Shown one piece after another: positions 8,227 through 17,502 of a stretch of 64,000 nucleotides of DNA. Position numbers and translations under genes: made by a program. The first letter of the stretch is position 1. Each line of letters opens with the position of its first letter. The notes under the pieces are model-generated. The model did not search any database. It was given only the letters and a program-made list of their open reading frames with translations, and was not told where the DNA came from. Source of the DNA: Bradyrhizobium sp. 21. GTDB taxonomy: Bacteria > Pseudomonadota > Alphaproteobacteria > Rhizobiales > Xanthobacteraceae. The stretch is taken from NCBI RefSeq assembly GCF_023073335.1, contig NZ_JADPJG010000003.1, forward strand, positions 347,789-411,788. Direction: 5' to 3'.

Positions 8227-9491
8227 TCAGCTACGCTCGCCAGTCCCAAGAAGAGCAGCCTGAGGCATCTCTCCCGCCGGTCGAGGAGCATATTGCGCCC
8301 GCGCCGCGCGTCTCGGTCCAGGCTTTCTGCGAGAGCGTGGAAACGGCTGCCGCCGTGCAGTCGGCCGGCGAGGATCGCCGTCTCGGCAAGGCCCATCTGA
8401 AGATCCAGATGGGCGGTATGGCGGCTGCGATCGAGGCCTACCGCTCGGCGCCCACGCCGAACGTGATCGTGATCGAGAGCGACGGCCGCAACGACCTCCT
8501 GGGCGGGCTCGACCATCTCGCAACCGTCTGCGACGCCGGCACCCGCGTGGTCGTGATCGGCCGCATCAACGATGTCACGCTCTACCGCGAGTTGGTGCGC
8601 CGCGGCGTCAGCGACTACGTGCTGGCCCCGGTCGGCGCGATCGACGTCGTGCGCTCGATCTGCAACCTGTTCTCGGCTCCGGAAGCCAAGGCGGTCGGCC
8701 GCATCATCGCCGTGGTCGGGGCCAAGGGCGGCGTCGGCGCTTCGACCATCTCCCACAACGTCGCCTGGGCGATCGCGCGCGATCTCGCGATGGATTCGGT
8801 CGTCGCCGACCTCGACCTCGCTTTCGGCACCGCCGGGCTCGACTACAACCAGGACCCGCCGCAGGGCATTGCCGACGCCGTGTTCTCCCCCGATCGCGTC
8901 GACACCGCCTTCATCGACCGCCTGCTATCGAAATGCACCGACCACCTCAGCCTGCTGGCGGCGCCGGCGACGCTCGACCGGGTCTATGATTTCGGCGTCG
9001 ACGCCTTCGATTCCGTGTTCGACACGCTGCGCTCCACCATGCCCTGCATCGTGCTCGACGTTCCGCACCAATGGTCGGGCTGGACCAAGCGCGCTTTGAT
9101 CGGGGCGGACGACATCCTGATCGTGGCGGCGCCTGATCTCGCCAATTTGCGCAACACCAAGAACCTGTTCGATCTGCTGAAGGCCGCGCGCCCCAACGAC
9201 CGGCCGCCGTTGTACTGCCTGAACCAGGTCGGCGTGCCGAAACGGCCCGAAATCGCTGCCGCGGAGTTCGCCAAGGCGATCGAGAGCCAGCCGGTGGTCT
9301 CGATCCCGTTCGAGCCGCAGATCTTCGGCTCGGCGGCGAACAACGGCCAGATGATCGCGGAGATCTCCGCCAACCACAAGTCGATCGAGATGTTCCTTCA
9401 GATTGCCCAGCGCCTGACCGGCCGCAGCGAGACGAAGAAACAAAAGTCGTCCTTGCTTTCACCCCTGATTGATAAGTTGCGCGGAAAATAA
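8223..9491 (+). CDS. cpaE: Pilus assembly ATPase CpaE (TadZ)
   Basis: 422 residues. The first ~150 form a receiver-like domain without a full phospho-acceptor set. From about residue 160 comes a MinD/ParA-type ATPase with a deviant Walker A, AKGGVGASTI (about residues 168-177), and VVADLDLAFG as the Walker A'/B region. CpaE/TadZ marks the pole where the Tad machine assembles. Coupled to cpaD by an ATGA overlap and followed by cpaF after 21 bp. Confidence 0.94.
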   Translation: MISYARQSQEEQPEASLPPVEEHIAPAPRVSVQAFCESVETAAAVQSAGEDRRLGKAHLKIQMGGMAAAIEAYRSAPTPNVIVIESDGRNDLLGGLDHLATVCDAGTRVVVIGRINDVTLYRELVRRGVSDYVLAPVGAIDVVRSICNLFSAPEAKAVGRIIAVVGAKGGVGASTISHNVAWAIARDLAMDSVVADLDLAFGTAGLDYNQDPPQGIADAVFSPDRVDTAFIDRLLSKCTDHLSLLAAPATLDRVYDFGVDAFDSVFDTLRSTMPCIVLDVPHQWSGWTKRALIGADDILIVAAPDLANLRNTKNLFDLLKAARPNDRPPLYCLNQVGVPKRPEIAAAEFAKAIESQPVVSIPFEPQIFGSAANNGQMIAEISANHKSIEMFLQIAQRLTGRSETKKQKSSLLSPLIDKLRGK

Positions 9492-9512
9492 GCCGCCGCA
9501 TGGAGTCGTTAA

Positions 9513-10976
9513 GTGTTCGGTAAGCGTAGCGGAACAGACACCGATACTCGGGCTCCCAAGCCCGGCGCCGTGTCGCCAGAGCCAGCACAGGCTCCGGCGC
9601 CCGCGGTGTCGCGCGCGCCGCCCCCGCCGGCGGTCGCCTCGCCGCCGCTTGCTCCGGCAAAGCCTGCGCCGACCATCGAATCCCGCCGCTCGGACAATTA
9701 CTACGAGGTCAAAGCGACGATCTTCGGCGCGCTGATCGAAGCCATCGATCTGGCACAGCTCGCCAAGCTGGACTCCGAATCCGCGCGCGAGGAAATTCGC
9801 GACATCGTCAACGAGATCATCGCGATCAAGAACATCGTGATGTCGATCGCCGAGCAGGAAGAGCTGCTCGACGACATCTGCAACGACGTTCTCGGTTACG
9901 GCCCGCTCGAGCCGCTGTTGTCGCGCGACGACATCGCCGACATCATGGTCAACGGCGCCAACACCGTCTACATCGAAGTCAACGGCAAGATCCAGCGCAC
10001 CGGCATCCGCTTCCGAGACAACCAGCAGCTGCTCAATATCTGCCAGCGCATCGTCAGCCAGGTCGGCCGGCGCGTCGACGAATCCTCGCCGATCTGCGAC
10101 GCGCGCCTCGCCGACGGCTCCCGCGTCAACGCCATCGTGCCCCCGCTGTCGATCGACGGGCCCACGCTCACCATCCGAAAATTCAAGAAGGACAAGCTGA
10201 CGCTCGACCAGCTCGTCAAGTTCGGCGCGATCTCGCCGGAAGGCGCCGAAATCCTGCAGATCATCGGCCGTGTCCGCTGTAATGTGCTGATCTCCGGCGG
10301 TACGGGCTCCGGCAAGACCACGCTGCTCAACTGCCTGACCAACTATATCGAGCACGACGAGCGCGTCATCACCTGCGAAGACGCCGCCGAGCTCCAGCTC
10401 CAGCAGCCTCATGTGGTGCGGCTGGAAACCCGCCCGCCCAACATCGAGGGCGAGGGCCAGGTCACCATGCGCGAACTCGTGCGCAACTGCCTGCGTATGC
10501 GTCCCGAGCGCATCATCGTCGGCGAGGTCCGCGGACCCGAGGCTTTCGACCTGCTCCAGGCCATGAACACCGGCCATGACGGCTCGATGGGCACCCTGCA
10601 CGCCAACAATCCGCGCGAGGCGCTGTCGCGCTGCGAATCCATGATCACGATGGGCGGCTTCTCCCTGCCTTCGCGCACCATCCGCGAGATGATCTGCGCC
10701 TCGATCGACGTCATCGTCCAAGCCGCGCGCCTGCGCGACGGCTCGCGCCGCATCACCCACATCACCGAGGTGATGGGCATGGAAGGCGACACCATCATCA
10801 CCCAGGACGTCTTCCTCTACGACATGGTCGGCGAGGATGCCAACGGCAAGATCATCGGCCGGCACCGCTCGACCGGGATCGGCCGCCCGAAATTCTGGGA
10901 GCGCGCCCGCTATTACGGCGAAGAGAAGCGCCTTGCCGCGGCGCTCGACGCCGCGGAAGTGGCGCCGACGACGTGA
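9513..10976 (+). CDS. cpaF: Pilus motor ATPase CpaF (TadA)
   Basis: 487 residues, GTG start. An Ala/Pro-rich leader of about 60 residues precedes the type II/IV secretion ATPase. Walker A GGTGSGKTT lies at about residues 262-270. The Asp box (EDAAELQL), Walker B region (RPERIIVGEVRG) and His box (MNTGHDGSMGTLHANN) follow. The hexameric motor powers both extension and retraction of Flp pili in this family. It lies between cpaE and the tadBC platform genes, the usual order. Confidence 0.96.
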   Translation: MFGKRSGTDTDTRAPKPGAVSPEPAQAPAPAVSRAPPPPAVASPPLAPAKPAPTIESRRSDNYYEVKATIFGALIEAIDLAQLAKLDSESAREEIRDIVNEIIAIKNIVMSIAEQEELLDDICNDVLGYGPLEPLLSRDDIADIMVNGANTVYIEVNGKIQRTGIRFRDNQQLLNICQRIVSQVGRRVDESSPICDARLADGSRVNAIVPPLSIDGPTLTIRKFKKDKLTLDQLVKFGAISPEGAEILQIIGRVRCNVLISGGTGSGKTTLLNCLTNYIEHDERVITCEDAAELQLQQPHVVRLETRPPNIEGEGQVTMRELVRNCLRMRPERIIVGEVRGPEAFDLLQAMNTGHDGSMGTLHANNPREALSRCESMITMGGFSLPSRTIREMICASIDVIVQAARLRDGSRRITHITEVMGMEGDTIITQDVFLYDMVGEDANGKIIGRHRSTGIGRPKFWERARYYGEEKRLAAALDAAEVAPTT

Positions 10977-10992
10977 GCAGGTCAGCACAGCC

Positions 10993-11970
10993 ATGAACAT
11001 GCAAGTCCTTGCCCTCGCCTTCCTCGCCACCGCCACCGTCGGCGGCCTCGCCTGGGTCTTCCTCTATCCCATGCTGTCCGGGGAACGGAAGGCGGAGAGC
11101 CGCCGCGCCTCGATCTCGCGCGCGGAGGCGCCCACGACCCGCCAGGCCGAGAAGACGCAGCGCTCGCGCCGCGAGCAGGTCGAGACCTCGCTCAAGGATC
11201 TCGAGGCACGGCGCCAGCAGGAGAAGAGCGTACCGCTCAGTGTTCGCCTGTCGCAGGCCGGCCTCGACTGGGCGCCGCAGAAATTCTGGATCGTGTCCGC
11301 CGTCGTGGCGGGCGTGCTGTTCGCAGTCGCCTTGTTCGTCGGCGGCGGCCTGCTCGGCGCCGGCGGCCTTGCCTTTGCCGGCGGCTTCGGCCTGCCGCGC
11401 TGGGCGCTGGGCTTCCTGAAGAAGCGCCGCGAAAACAAGTTCCTGGCGGCGTTGCCCGACGCTGTCGACGTCATCGTCCGCGGCATCAAGGCGGGCCTGC
11501 CGCTGTTCGAATCGATCAAGGTCGTCGCCGCCGACGCGCCCGAACCGCTGCGCAGCGAATTCCTCCAGATCATCGAGACGCAGGCGATCGGCATGCCGCT
11601 CGGCGAGGCCTGCACGCGACTCTACGATCGCATGCCGCTGCCCGAGGCCAATTTTTTCGGTATCGTCATCTCGATCCAGCAGAAATCGGGCGGCAACCTC
11701 TCCGAAGCGCTCGGCAACCTCTCCAGGGTGCTGCGCGACCGCAAGAAGATGAAAGAGAAGATCCAGGCGATGTCGATGGAGGCCAAGGCCTCGGCCGGCA
11801 TCATCGGCTCGCTGCCGCCTATCGTGATGTTTCTCGTCTACCTCACGACGCCGCAATACATCTCGCTGCTTTGGACTCATCCCACCGGCCAGCTCATGCT
11901 GGTCGGCTGCGTCGTCTGGATGTCGGTCGGCATCATGGTGATGAAGAAGATGATCAACTTCGACTTCTGA
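10993..11970 (+). CDS. tadB: Pilus platform protein TadB
   Basis: 325 residues. A membrane helix at the N-terminus (VLALAFLATATVGGLAWVFLYP), a charged cytoplasmic region, another hydrophobic pair near residues 100-135, the T2SSF domain (LPDAVDVIVRGIKAGLPLFESI, about 155-280) and two C-terminal helices. It is an inner-membrane GspF-type platform protein working with TadC and CpaF. The ATG at 10993 is 17 bp after cpaF; no strong Shine-Dalgarno is seen, so coupling to cpaF is likely. Confidence 0.94.
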   Translation: MNMQVLALAFLATATVGGLAWVFLYPMLSGERKAESRRASISRAEAPTTRQAEKTQRSRREQVETSLKDLEARRQQEKSVPLSVRLSQAGLDWAPQKFWIVSAVVAGVLFAVALFVGGGLLGAGGLAFAGGFGLPRWALGFLKKRRENKFLAALPDAVDVIVRGIKAGLPLFESIKVVAADAPEPLRSEFLQIIETQAIGMPLGEACTRLYDRMPLPEANFFGIVISIQQKSGGNLSEALGNLSRVLRDRKKMKEKIQAMSMEAKASAGIIGSLPPIVMFLVYLTTPQYISLLWTHPTGQLMLVGCVVWMSVGIMVMKKMINFDF

Positions 11971-11979
11971 TGGTGCCTC

Positions 11980-12954
11980 ATGGTAGAGTTCCTCGTTTCG
12001 AGACTTCACGACGTCCGCTTCATGACCATGATGCTGGCGGCCATCGCCGCCAGCGCCACCGTCTATACGCTGGTGATGCCGCTGTTCGCCGGCGAGGGCC
12101 TCTCCAAGCGCATGAAGGCGGTGGCGAACGAACGTGAGCGCATCCGGCAGCGCGAGCGCGAGCGCCTCCACAAGAGCGAAAAGGTCTCGCTGCGCCAGAC
12201 GCCGAAGCAGCTCGTCTCGAAGGTCGTCGACGACTTCAACCTGACCAAATGGCTCGCGCAGGAAGCCGCGCGGGACAAGCTCATCATGGCGGGCTATCGC
12301 GGCCAGGCGCCCTACATCACCTTCCTGTTTGCCCGCCTGGTGGCCCCGATCGTGTTGTTCGCCGGCTCGGTCATCTACGTGTTCCTGATCGCCCATCTGG
12401 AGAAGTCGATGCCGATCAAGATCGGCATCTGCGTCGGCGCGGCCTATCTCGGCCTTCAGGCGCCGATGCTGTTCCTCAGGAACGCGATCTCCAAGCGCCA
12501 GCTCTCGATCAAGCGCGCCTTTCCCGATGCGCTCGACCTGCTCCTGATCTGCATCGAATCCGGCATGTCGGTCGAGATGGCGTTCCGGAAGGTCGCGGTC
12601 GAAATCGTTGGCCAGTCGATCGCGCTGTCGGAGGAGTTCACCCTGACCACGGCCGAGCTGTCCTATTTGCAGGATCGCAAGGTCGCCTATGAGAACCTGG
12701 CGCGGCGCACCGGGCTCGAGGGCGTCAAGTCGGTATGTCTCGCGCTCCAGCAGGCGGAGCGTTACGGCACCCCGCTCGGCCAATCCTTGCGCGTCATGGC
12801 GCAGGAAAACCGCGACATGCGCATGAACGAAGCCGAGAAGAAGGCCGCCGCACTGCCGCCGAAGCTGACAGTGCCGATGATCCTGTTCTTCCTGCCGGTG
12901 CTGTTCGTCGTCATTCTCGGACCGACCGGCATCAAGATCACCGAGATGCAGTGA
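11980..12954 (+). CDS. tadC: Pilus platform protein TadC
   Basis: 324 residues with TM segments near residues 10-30, 105-150 and 290-320 and a T2SSF domain between (FPDALDLLLICIESGMSVEMAF). It pairs with TadB to form the inner-membrane platform. It starts 9 bp after tadB and closes the + strand pilus operon; tadD follows convergently. A GC-rich imperfect hairpin at 12963-12982 lies in the gap but has no T-tract. Confidence 0.94.
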   Translation: MVEFLVSRLHDVRFMTMMLAAIAASATVYTLVMPLFAGEGLSKRMKAVANERERIRQRERERLHKSEKVSLRQTPKQLVSKVVDDFNLTKWLAQEAARDKLIMAGYRGQAPYITFLFARLVAPIVLFAGSVIYVFLIAHLEKSMPIKIGICVGAAYLGLQAPMLFLRNAISKRQLSIKRAFPDALDLLLICIESGMSVEMAFRKVAVEIVGQSIALSEEFTLTTAELSYLQDRKVAYENLARRTGLEGVKSVCLALQQAERYGTPLGQSLRVMAQENRDMRMNEAEKKAAALPPKLTVPMILFFLPVLFVVILGPTGIKITEMQ

Positions 12955-13013
12955 CGTCAGACGCGGGCCGCGCGCGGTCCGCGGACGCCTTCAAGATTGG
13001 AAGACACGTCTGA

Positions 13014-13841
13014 TCAGTCGGGCTGGGCGAGCGAAGCTACCGGAGTGCGCTTCGGTGCCCCGCGCGACCCGTCGCTGCGGCTCAGCATTTCCTTGAGATA
13101 GGCGACATTGGCCGCCGCCTGGTCCGGCGGCAGGTCCGCCTTCACGATGGTCTCGGCTTCGGCGAAACGGCCCTGGAGACCGACGACCAGACCGAGATTC
13201 TGCCGCACCCGCGCGCTTGCGCGCGGCGAGGCGTAGGCTTGCCGCAGCGCGTCTTCGGCCTTCGGCAACTCTCTCGACAACATGTAGGACAGGCCGAGAT
13301 TGGAAAGCACGCCCGGATCACCCGGCGCGATCTTCAGCGCGCTCGCATAATAGGAGCGCGCTTCCTCGTGACGGCCCATCTGATCGAGCGCGGTACCCTG
13401 CACCGAGAGCAGGCGCCAATCCGGGTTGTCGGGCGAATGCGCCTTCGACAGCACGTCGAAAGCCTGCTGGAAATTGCCGTTGTCGGAGAGTGCACGGCCG
13501 TATTGAGCCATCAGCGCCTTGTTGCCGGGATTGGCAATGGTCGCCTGCTCGAGCACGGCGGCGGCCTGGGCGCGCTGGCCGTTGGCGCGCAAGGCCTGGC
13601 CATAGCCGAGCGCCGCATCGGCGTCCTTGGGATTGGCACGGTAGCGCTCGCCATAGACGTCGACGGCGCGCGCGGGATCGGGGGGAGCGGCCTCCGCGTG
13701 CGACCCGGTCGAGCCCGTGACGTCGGAGAGTTTCGACATCGCCGTGCAGCCGCCTAGGCCCATGGCCACCGCCGCGACCAGCGAGGTGGACGCAAGAAGC
13801 CGGGCAAGACTGAACCGCTCAAGACTGAACCGTTGACGCAT
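13014..13841 (-). CDS. tadD: Tetratricopeptide lipoprotein TadD
   Basis: 275 residues with a lipobox LGGC (Cys about residue 32) and at least three or four TPR units (ADAALGYGQALRANGQ, KALMAQYGRALSDNGN, WRLLSVQGTALDQMGR, GVLSNLGLSYMLSREL). TadD is the TPR pilotin of Tad systems and helps secretin assembly. It is convergent with tadC. The start of the signal peptide contains a short duplication: CAAGACTGAACCG occurs at 13805 and again 15 bp later, repeating RFSL in the protein. Confidence 0.9.
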   Translation of the reverse strand: MRQRFSLERFSLARLLASTSLVAAVAMGLGGCTAMSKLSDVTGSTGSHAEAAPPDPARAVDVYGERYRANPKDADAALGYGQALRANGQRAQAAAVLEQATIANPGNKALMAQYGRALSDNGNFQQAFDVLSKAHSPDNPDWRLLSVQGTALDQMGRHEEARSYYASALKIAPGDPGVLSNLGLSYMLSRELPKAEDALRQAYASPRASARVRQNLGLVVGLQGRFAEAETIVKADLPPDQAAANVAYLKEMLSRSDGSRGAPKRTPVASLAQPD

Positions 13842-13934
13842 GACGCTTTGACTCTCGAGCCGATTGATCGAGCCGAACGCGCCAGCAATAGACTGTTAAC
13901 CCTAACGGCCGGTTAACGCCGCGCGGCGCGCCCG

Positions 13935-15437
13935 TCACCGGGGCGTCTGCGGCGGCACCTTGCCGCCGAGACCCGGATCGAGGCCAAGCGCCTTTGCCTG
14001 CGCGTTCAGGTCCCGCAGCCAATGCAGTCGTTGCCGCCCCTCGGCTTCCACATCGATGCCCGGGCGCGCCATCCTCGGCAATTCGCGCCGAAGATCGTCA
14101 CGATTGACCAGACGCCTCGCGCGGAGCTCGTCGAGCTGAACATCATCGATGCCGAGCACGTTGGCCGATTGCTCGATCAATCGGCGCAGCAGCGATGTCA
14201 CCGCGGCCGCTGCCTCGACGTCATGCTTGCGCGCAGACCTCGAGAGTTTGCCCTCGAGCTCGGCCCAGACGTGAGAGGTGACAAGATAGACGTGGAGCAC
14301 GTCGGCCCAATCCACCTCGTCGTCGGCATAGAAGGCGCGGCGCAGCAGGAGCCGGCTGGCGAAAGCTGCGACCTGATCCCGCTTCAGCATCGTGCAGGCG
14401 TCGATCTCGATGGCCGACTGGACGGCGGGGTCACGGGAAAAATCCCGCCCGGCCGGCAGCCTGATGACGCCGTGAGGCAGGTTAGAATCGAGCGGCCTGA
14501 AGACACCATCGTTGCGTGGCCGCGAGTAGCGCGCAATCTCGAAGCGATACTCCGTGCGGCCGGCATGGGACATCGGGCCGAAATGGATGATGTTGAAGCC
14601 GGCATCGTCACCGGCTTGCCCGGTCGATGAGGGACAGGACAAGACGTAGATCGTGCGCCAGAATGCTGCACTGCTCTCGCTCGACGTGGCGCTCGGATCG
14701 GGGATCGAATAGCGTGTCAGCCCCTCGACATGCCGGTGTCCGTGCAGAACCAGATCAACGTTGAGGGAAGTCGCCGCTTCGAGGAAGGTCGCTGGCGCGG
14801 CGAGATACATCAGCGGCTCGTCGGGCACGCCGAGAAACCGCTTTCCCTCTCCGGTCGCCTGCGGCAGCGGATGATGGTGCAGCGCCAGCACGCGCACCAG
14901 GTTTTCCGCCGGCTCGGCATGATCGGCGCGGCCGGCCGACCCAAGGCTGCCCGCGAGCTCGACGCTCAGCCGCGCGGAATCCGCAACCATGGCGCTATAG
15001 GCCTTCTGGTCGATATTGCCGCTCGCGAGGGTCGTGAGGCTCGCGCGGTTGGAATCCAGCAGCACCAGATCGAGGCCAGCCTGGCGGTAGTAGACGCTCT
15101 TCGAGGTCCGCGGCAGATGCAGGTAATCGTAGGCGTCGTAGCGGCCCGCACGCTGGCTCGGGCGCTTGACGTCGTGATTGCCAGCAATTGCCTGGATGTC
15201 GGTGAACAGCCCGGTCTGCCGGAAGGACGCGATGACGGCGAGCGCTTCGTCGAGCGCGCGCGGCGTCGGGTCGTCCACGAGATCGCCCGTGATCAGCAGG
15301 ATGCGATCGGGGACATCCGCGAAGTCCGCCATCCTCTCGCGAATTGCGGCATTGAGCGTCTCGATCGTCGCGAGCAGCCGGCCCGCCCCGTCCAGATGCA
15401 GGTCTGAAATTTGTACGATGACGAACGATCTATCCAT
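13935..15437 (-). CDS. Calcineurin-like metallophosphoesterase, 500 residues
   Basis: The N-terminal ~270 residues are a metallophosphoesterase with the dimetal motifs DLHLD (Asp12, His14), GDLVDD (Asp52), GNHD (Asn87, His88), LHHHPLP and HGHRH. This arrangement is that of the class III cyclic-nucleotide phosphodiesterase/CpdA-like group, but the substrate is not determined. About 200 further residues form a domain I do not recognise, mostly alpha-helical with a charged Arg/Asp-rich composition. Monocistronic by spacing. Confidence 0.82.
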   Translation of the reverse strand: MDRSFVIVQISDLHLDGAGRLLATIETLNAAIRERMADFADVPDRILLITGDLVDDPTPRALDEALAVIASFRQTGLFTDIQAIAGNHDVKRPSQRAGRYDAYDYLHLPRTSKSVYYRQAGLDLVLLDSNRASLTTLASGNIDQKAYSAMVADSARLSVELAGSLGSAGRADHAEPAENLVRVLALHHHPLPQATGEGKRFLGVPDEPLMYLAAPATFLEAATSLNVDLVLHGHRHVEGLTRYSIPDPSATSSESSAAFWRTIYVLSCPSSTGQAGDDAGFNIIHFGPMSHAGRTEYRFEIARYSRPRNDGVFRPLDSNLPHGVIRLPAGRDFSRDPAVQSAIEIDACTMLKRDQVAAFASRLLLRRAFYADDEVDWADVLHVYLVTSHVWAELEGKLSRSARKHDVEAAAAVTSLLRRLIEQSANVLGIDDVQLDELRARRLVNRDDLRRELPRMARPGIDVEAEGRQRLHWLRDLNAQAKALGLDPGLGGKVPPQTPR

Positions 15438-15722
15438 TTTGCGCCGCTCATTGCGAATGCTGCGCCGCCCAAACGATGAGAGAAATGCCTTCGATGATCC
15501 GGTTCAGTCCGGTATCGACACGGGCCATGATGAACCCGGGTAAGTACCGACTGCGCGCCGCGTTCTTGCGCTCGGTACGGGCAGAACCCGCCGGCACAAT
15601 TTAAAATATTCGTCAATAATGCCACAACCAGAACGCTAGTAAAGCCCTGCGGCCGCGTTCGCGTGAACGGTAGTTCTCAGCCTAAGATACGAGACCTGGG
15701 CGATCATGGTTTCGCCGCCCGA

Positions 15723-15926
15723 TCAATATTCGATGGCAAGCCGCTTGCGAATTTCGTCGATGCGCCTGTCAAGCGCATCGAACCGCGCGTGAACGGAGCG
15801 GTCGTGGAGATAGAAGACGTAACCGCCGGCAAGGAACGCGAAGATCCAATGATGATGCTCGACATAGCCGAAAATCGCCTCGACGGCCTGGCCCATGAAT
15901 GTGACCACGCTCCACACAAATTCCAT
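15723..15926 (-). CDS. Small membrane protein of 67 residues
   Basis: The frame starts at ATG 15926, preceded by a near-ideal GGGAGGAAA ribosome-binding site 5 bp upstream. It has one or two hydrophobic helices (WSVVTFMGQAVEAIFGY; HHWIFAFLAGGYVFYL) and a charged C-terminal helix (DRSVHARFDALDRRIDEIRKRL) that could form a coiled coil. An upstream extension of the same frame is compositionally unlike a protein. Divergent from the aminopeptidase gene. Function unknown. Confidence 0.6.
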   Translation of the reverse strand: MEFVWSVVTFMGQAVEAIFGYVEHHHWIFAFLAGGYVFYLHDRSVHARFDALDRRIDEIRKRLAIEY

Positions 15927-16128
15927 TGCATTTCCTCCCGGCCGGCTTTGTCGTCGGCCGCCGGTGATGTCCGCACCTGAGGGCCGTTGCCGGAACCTAG
16001 CATGGCCCCCTTGCTGCGAGTAGCGGCTCACTGAGCGGTGACGGCAAAGCCGATTGCAGCGGCGGCGAAACTCTGCGAAGTCTCGTCCGTTCGTATGACC
16101 CGCTCGATCTGACGATCCGGACCCGCCA

Positions 16129-17502
16129 ATGCCTTCTGTCTTCGAGACGTCGCCCACCGCCATCCCGATCACCTTCGTCACCAAGTCGAGCTGGGATCAG
16201 GTCGCCGAGACGCTGCAGCCAGCGCAACGCCAGTTCGCCACCGCGAACGCTTTTGCTGCCAAGCCGGGCGGCTATCTCGCGCTGCCTGCGCCCGATGGCG
16301 CGATCGCGCAAGTGTTGTTCGGCCTCGAGGACGAAGGTGCGAGATCGCGCGACCTGTTCCGGCCGGGCGCCCTGGCTAGCCTGCTGCCGCCGGGCGTCTA
16401 TCGCTTCGCCAATGCACCGCACGATGCACGGCTCGCCGCCCTCGCCTTCGCGCTCGGCAGCTACCGCTTCGCCCGGTACCGCAAGGCGGATCGCCCCGAG
16501 GTCCGCCTCGTGCCGCCCGAGGGCGTCGACGCGGCCGAGATCGACCGCATGGCGGACGCTGCGATGCTGGCGCGCAACCTTATCAACACGCCCGCCAATG
16601 ACATGGGGCCGGAGGAATTGGCCGCCGCCGCGCGGGATCTCGCCGCCGAATTCGGTGCAAGCTTTGCCTGCACCATCGGTGAGGACTTGAAGACGAATTT
16701 TCCGCTGATCCACGCCGTCGGCATGGCCTCGGACCGCGCGCCGCGGCTGATCGACTTCAATTGGGGCGACCCGGCTCACCCCAAGGTGACGCTGGTCGGC
16801 AAGGGCGTCTGCTTCGATACCGGCGGGCTCGACCTCAAGCCGTCGAGCGGCATGCTGATCATGAAGAAGGACATGGGTGGCGCCGCCAACGTGCTGGCGT
16901 TGGCGCGCATGGTGATGGATGCGAAGCTGAAGCTGCGGCTGCGCGTGCTGATTCCGGCCGTGGAGAACGCGGTCGCCGGCAATGCCTTCCGCCCGCTCGA
17001 CATTTTTACTTCGCGCAAGGGCATCACAGTCGAGATCGGCAACACCGATGCAGAAGGGCGCCTGGTGCTCGCCGACGCGCTGGCGCTGGCCGACGAGGAA
17101 GAGCCCGACCTGCTGATCGATCTCGGCACGTTGACGGGAGCCGCACGCGTCGCGCTGGGGCCTGATTTACCGCCCTTTTACACCAATGATGAGACGCTGG
17201 CTGCCGACGTCGCGCGTTGCGCTCTGAAGGAGAACGATCCGTTGTGGCGCATGCCGCTGTGGCCGCCTTACGATGCGTGGCTGGACTCCAAGACCGCCAC
17301 CATCACCAACGCACCGTCCGGCGGCTTCGCCGGCTCGATCATTTGCGCGCTGTTCCTGCAACGCTTCGTCGAGCAGGCCAAAAGCTGGCTCCATGTCGAC
17401 ATCTATGGCTGGACGCCCTCGGCGAAGCCCGCGCGCCCCGAAGGCGGTGAGTGCCAGGCCGCGCGCGCCATTTACGCATTGCTGAGCGAGCGCTATGCCT
17501 GA
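16129..17502 (+). CDS. Leucyl aminopeptidase family (M17) metalloprotease
   Basis: 457 residues. The C-terminal catalytic domain holds the M17 metal and active-site motifs: KGVCFDTGGLDLKPSSGM (metal-binding Lys225 and Asp230 region), KKDMGGAANV, and the family signature NTDAEGRLVLADAL starting at Asn305. The N-terminal domain is divergent, as in the PepB-like branch of alphaproteobacteria. It removes N-terminal residues from peptides in the cytoplasm. Its end overlaps the next gene by 8 bp, so the two form an operon. Confidence 0.93.
   Translation: MPSVFETSPTAIPITFVTKSSWDQVAETLQPAQRQFATANAFAAKPGGYLALPAPDGAIAQVLFGLEDEGARSRDLFRPGALASLLPPGVYRFANAPHDARLAALAFALGSYRFARYRKADRPEVRLVPPEGVDAAEIDRMADAAMLARNLINTPANDMGPEELAAAARDLAAEFGASFACTIGEDLKTNFPLIHAVGMASDRAPRLIDFNWGDPAHPKVTLVGKGVCFDTGGLDLKPSSGMLIMKKDMGGAANVLALARMVMDAKLKLRLRVLIPAVENAVAGNAFRPLDIFTSRKGITVEIGNTDAEGRLVLADALALADEEEPDLLIDLGTLTGAARVALGPDLPPFYTNDETLAADVARCALKENDPLWRMPLWPPYDAWLDSKTATITNAPSGGFAGSIICALFLQRFVEQAKSWLHVDIYGWTPSAKPARPEGGECQAARAIYALLSERYA

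Noticed and set aside
12963..12982. Terminator between tadC and tadD
   Set aside because: A 9-bp GC stem with a 2-base loop is too tight and no T-tract follows on either strand.
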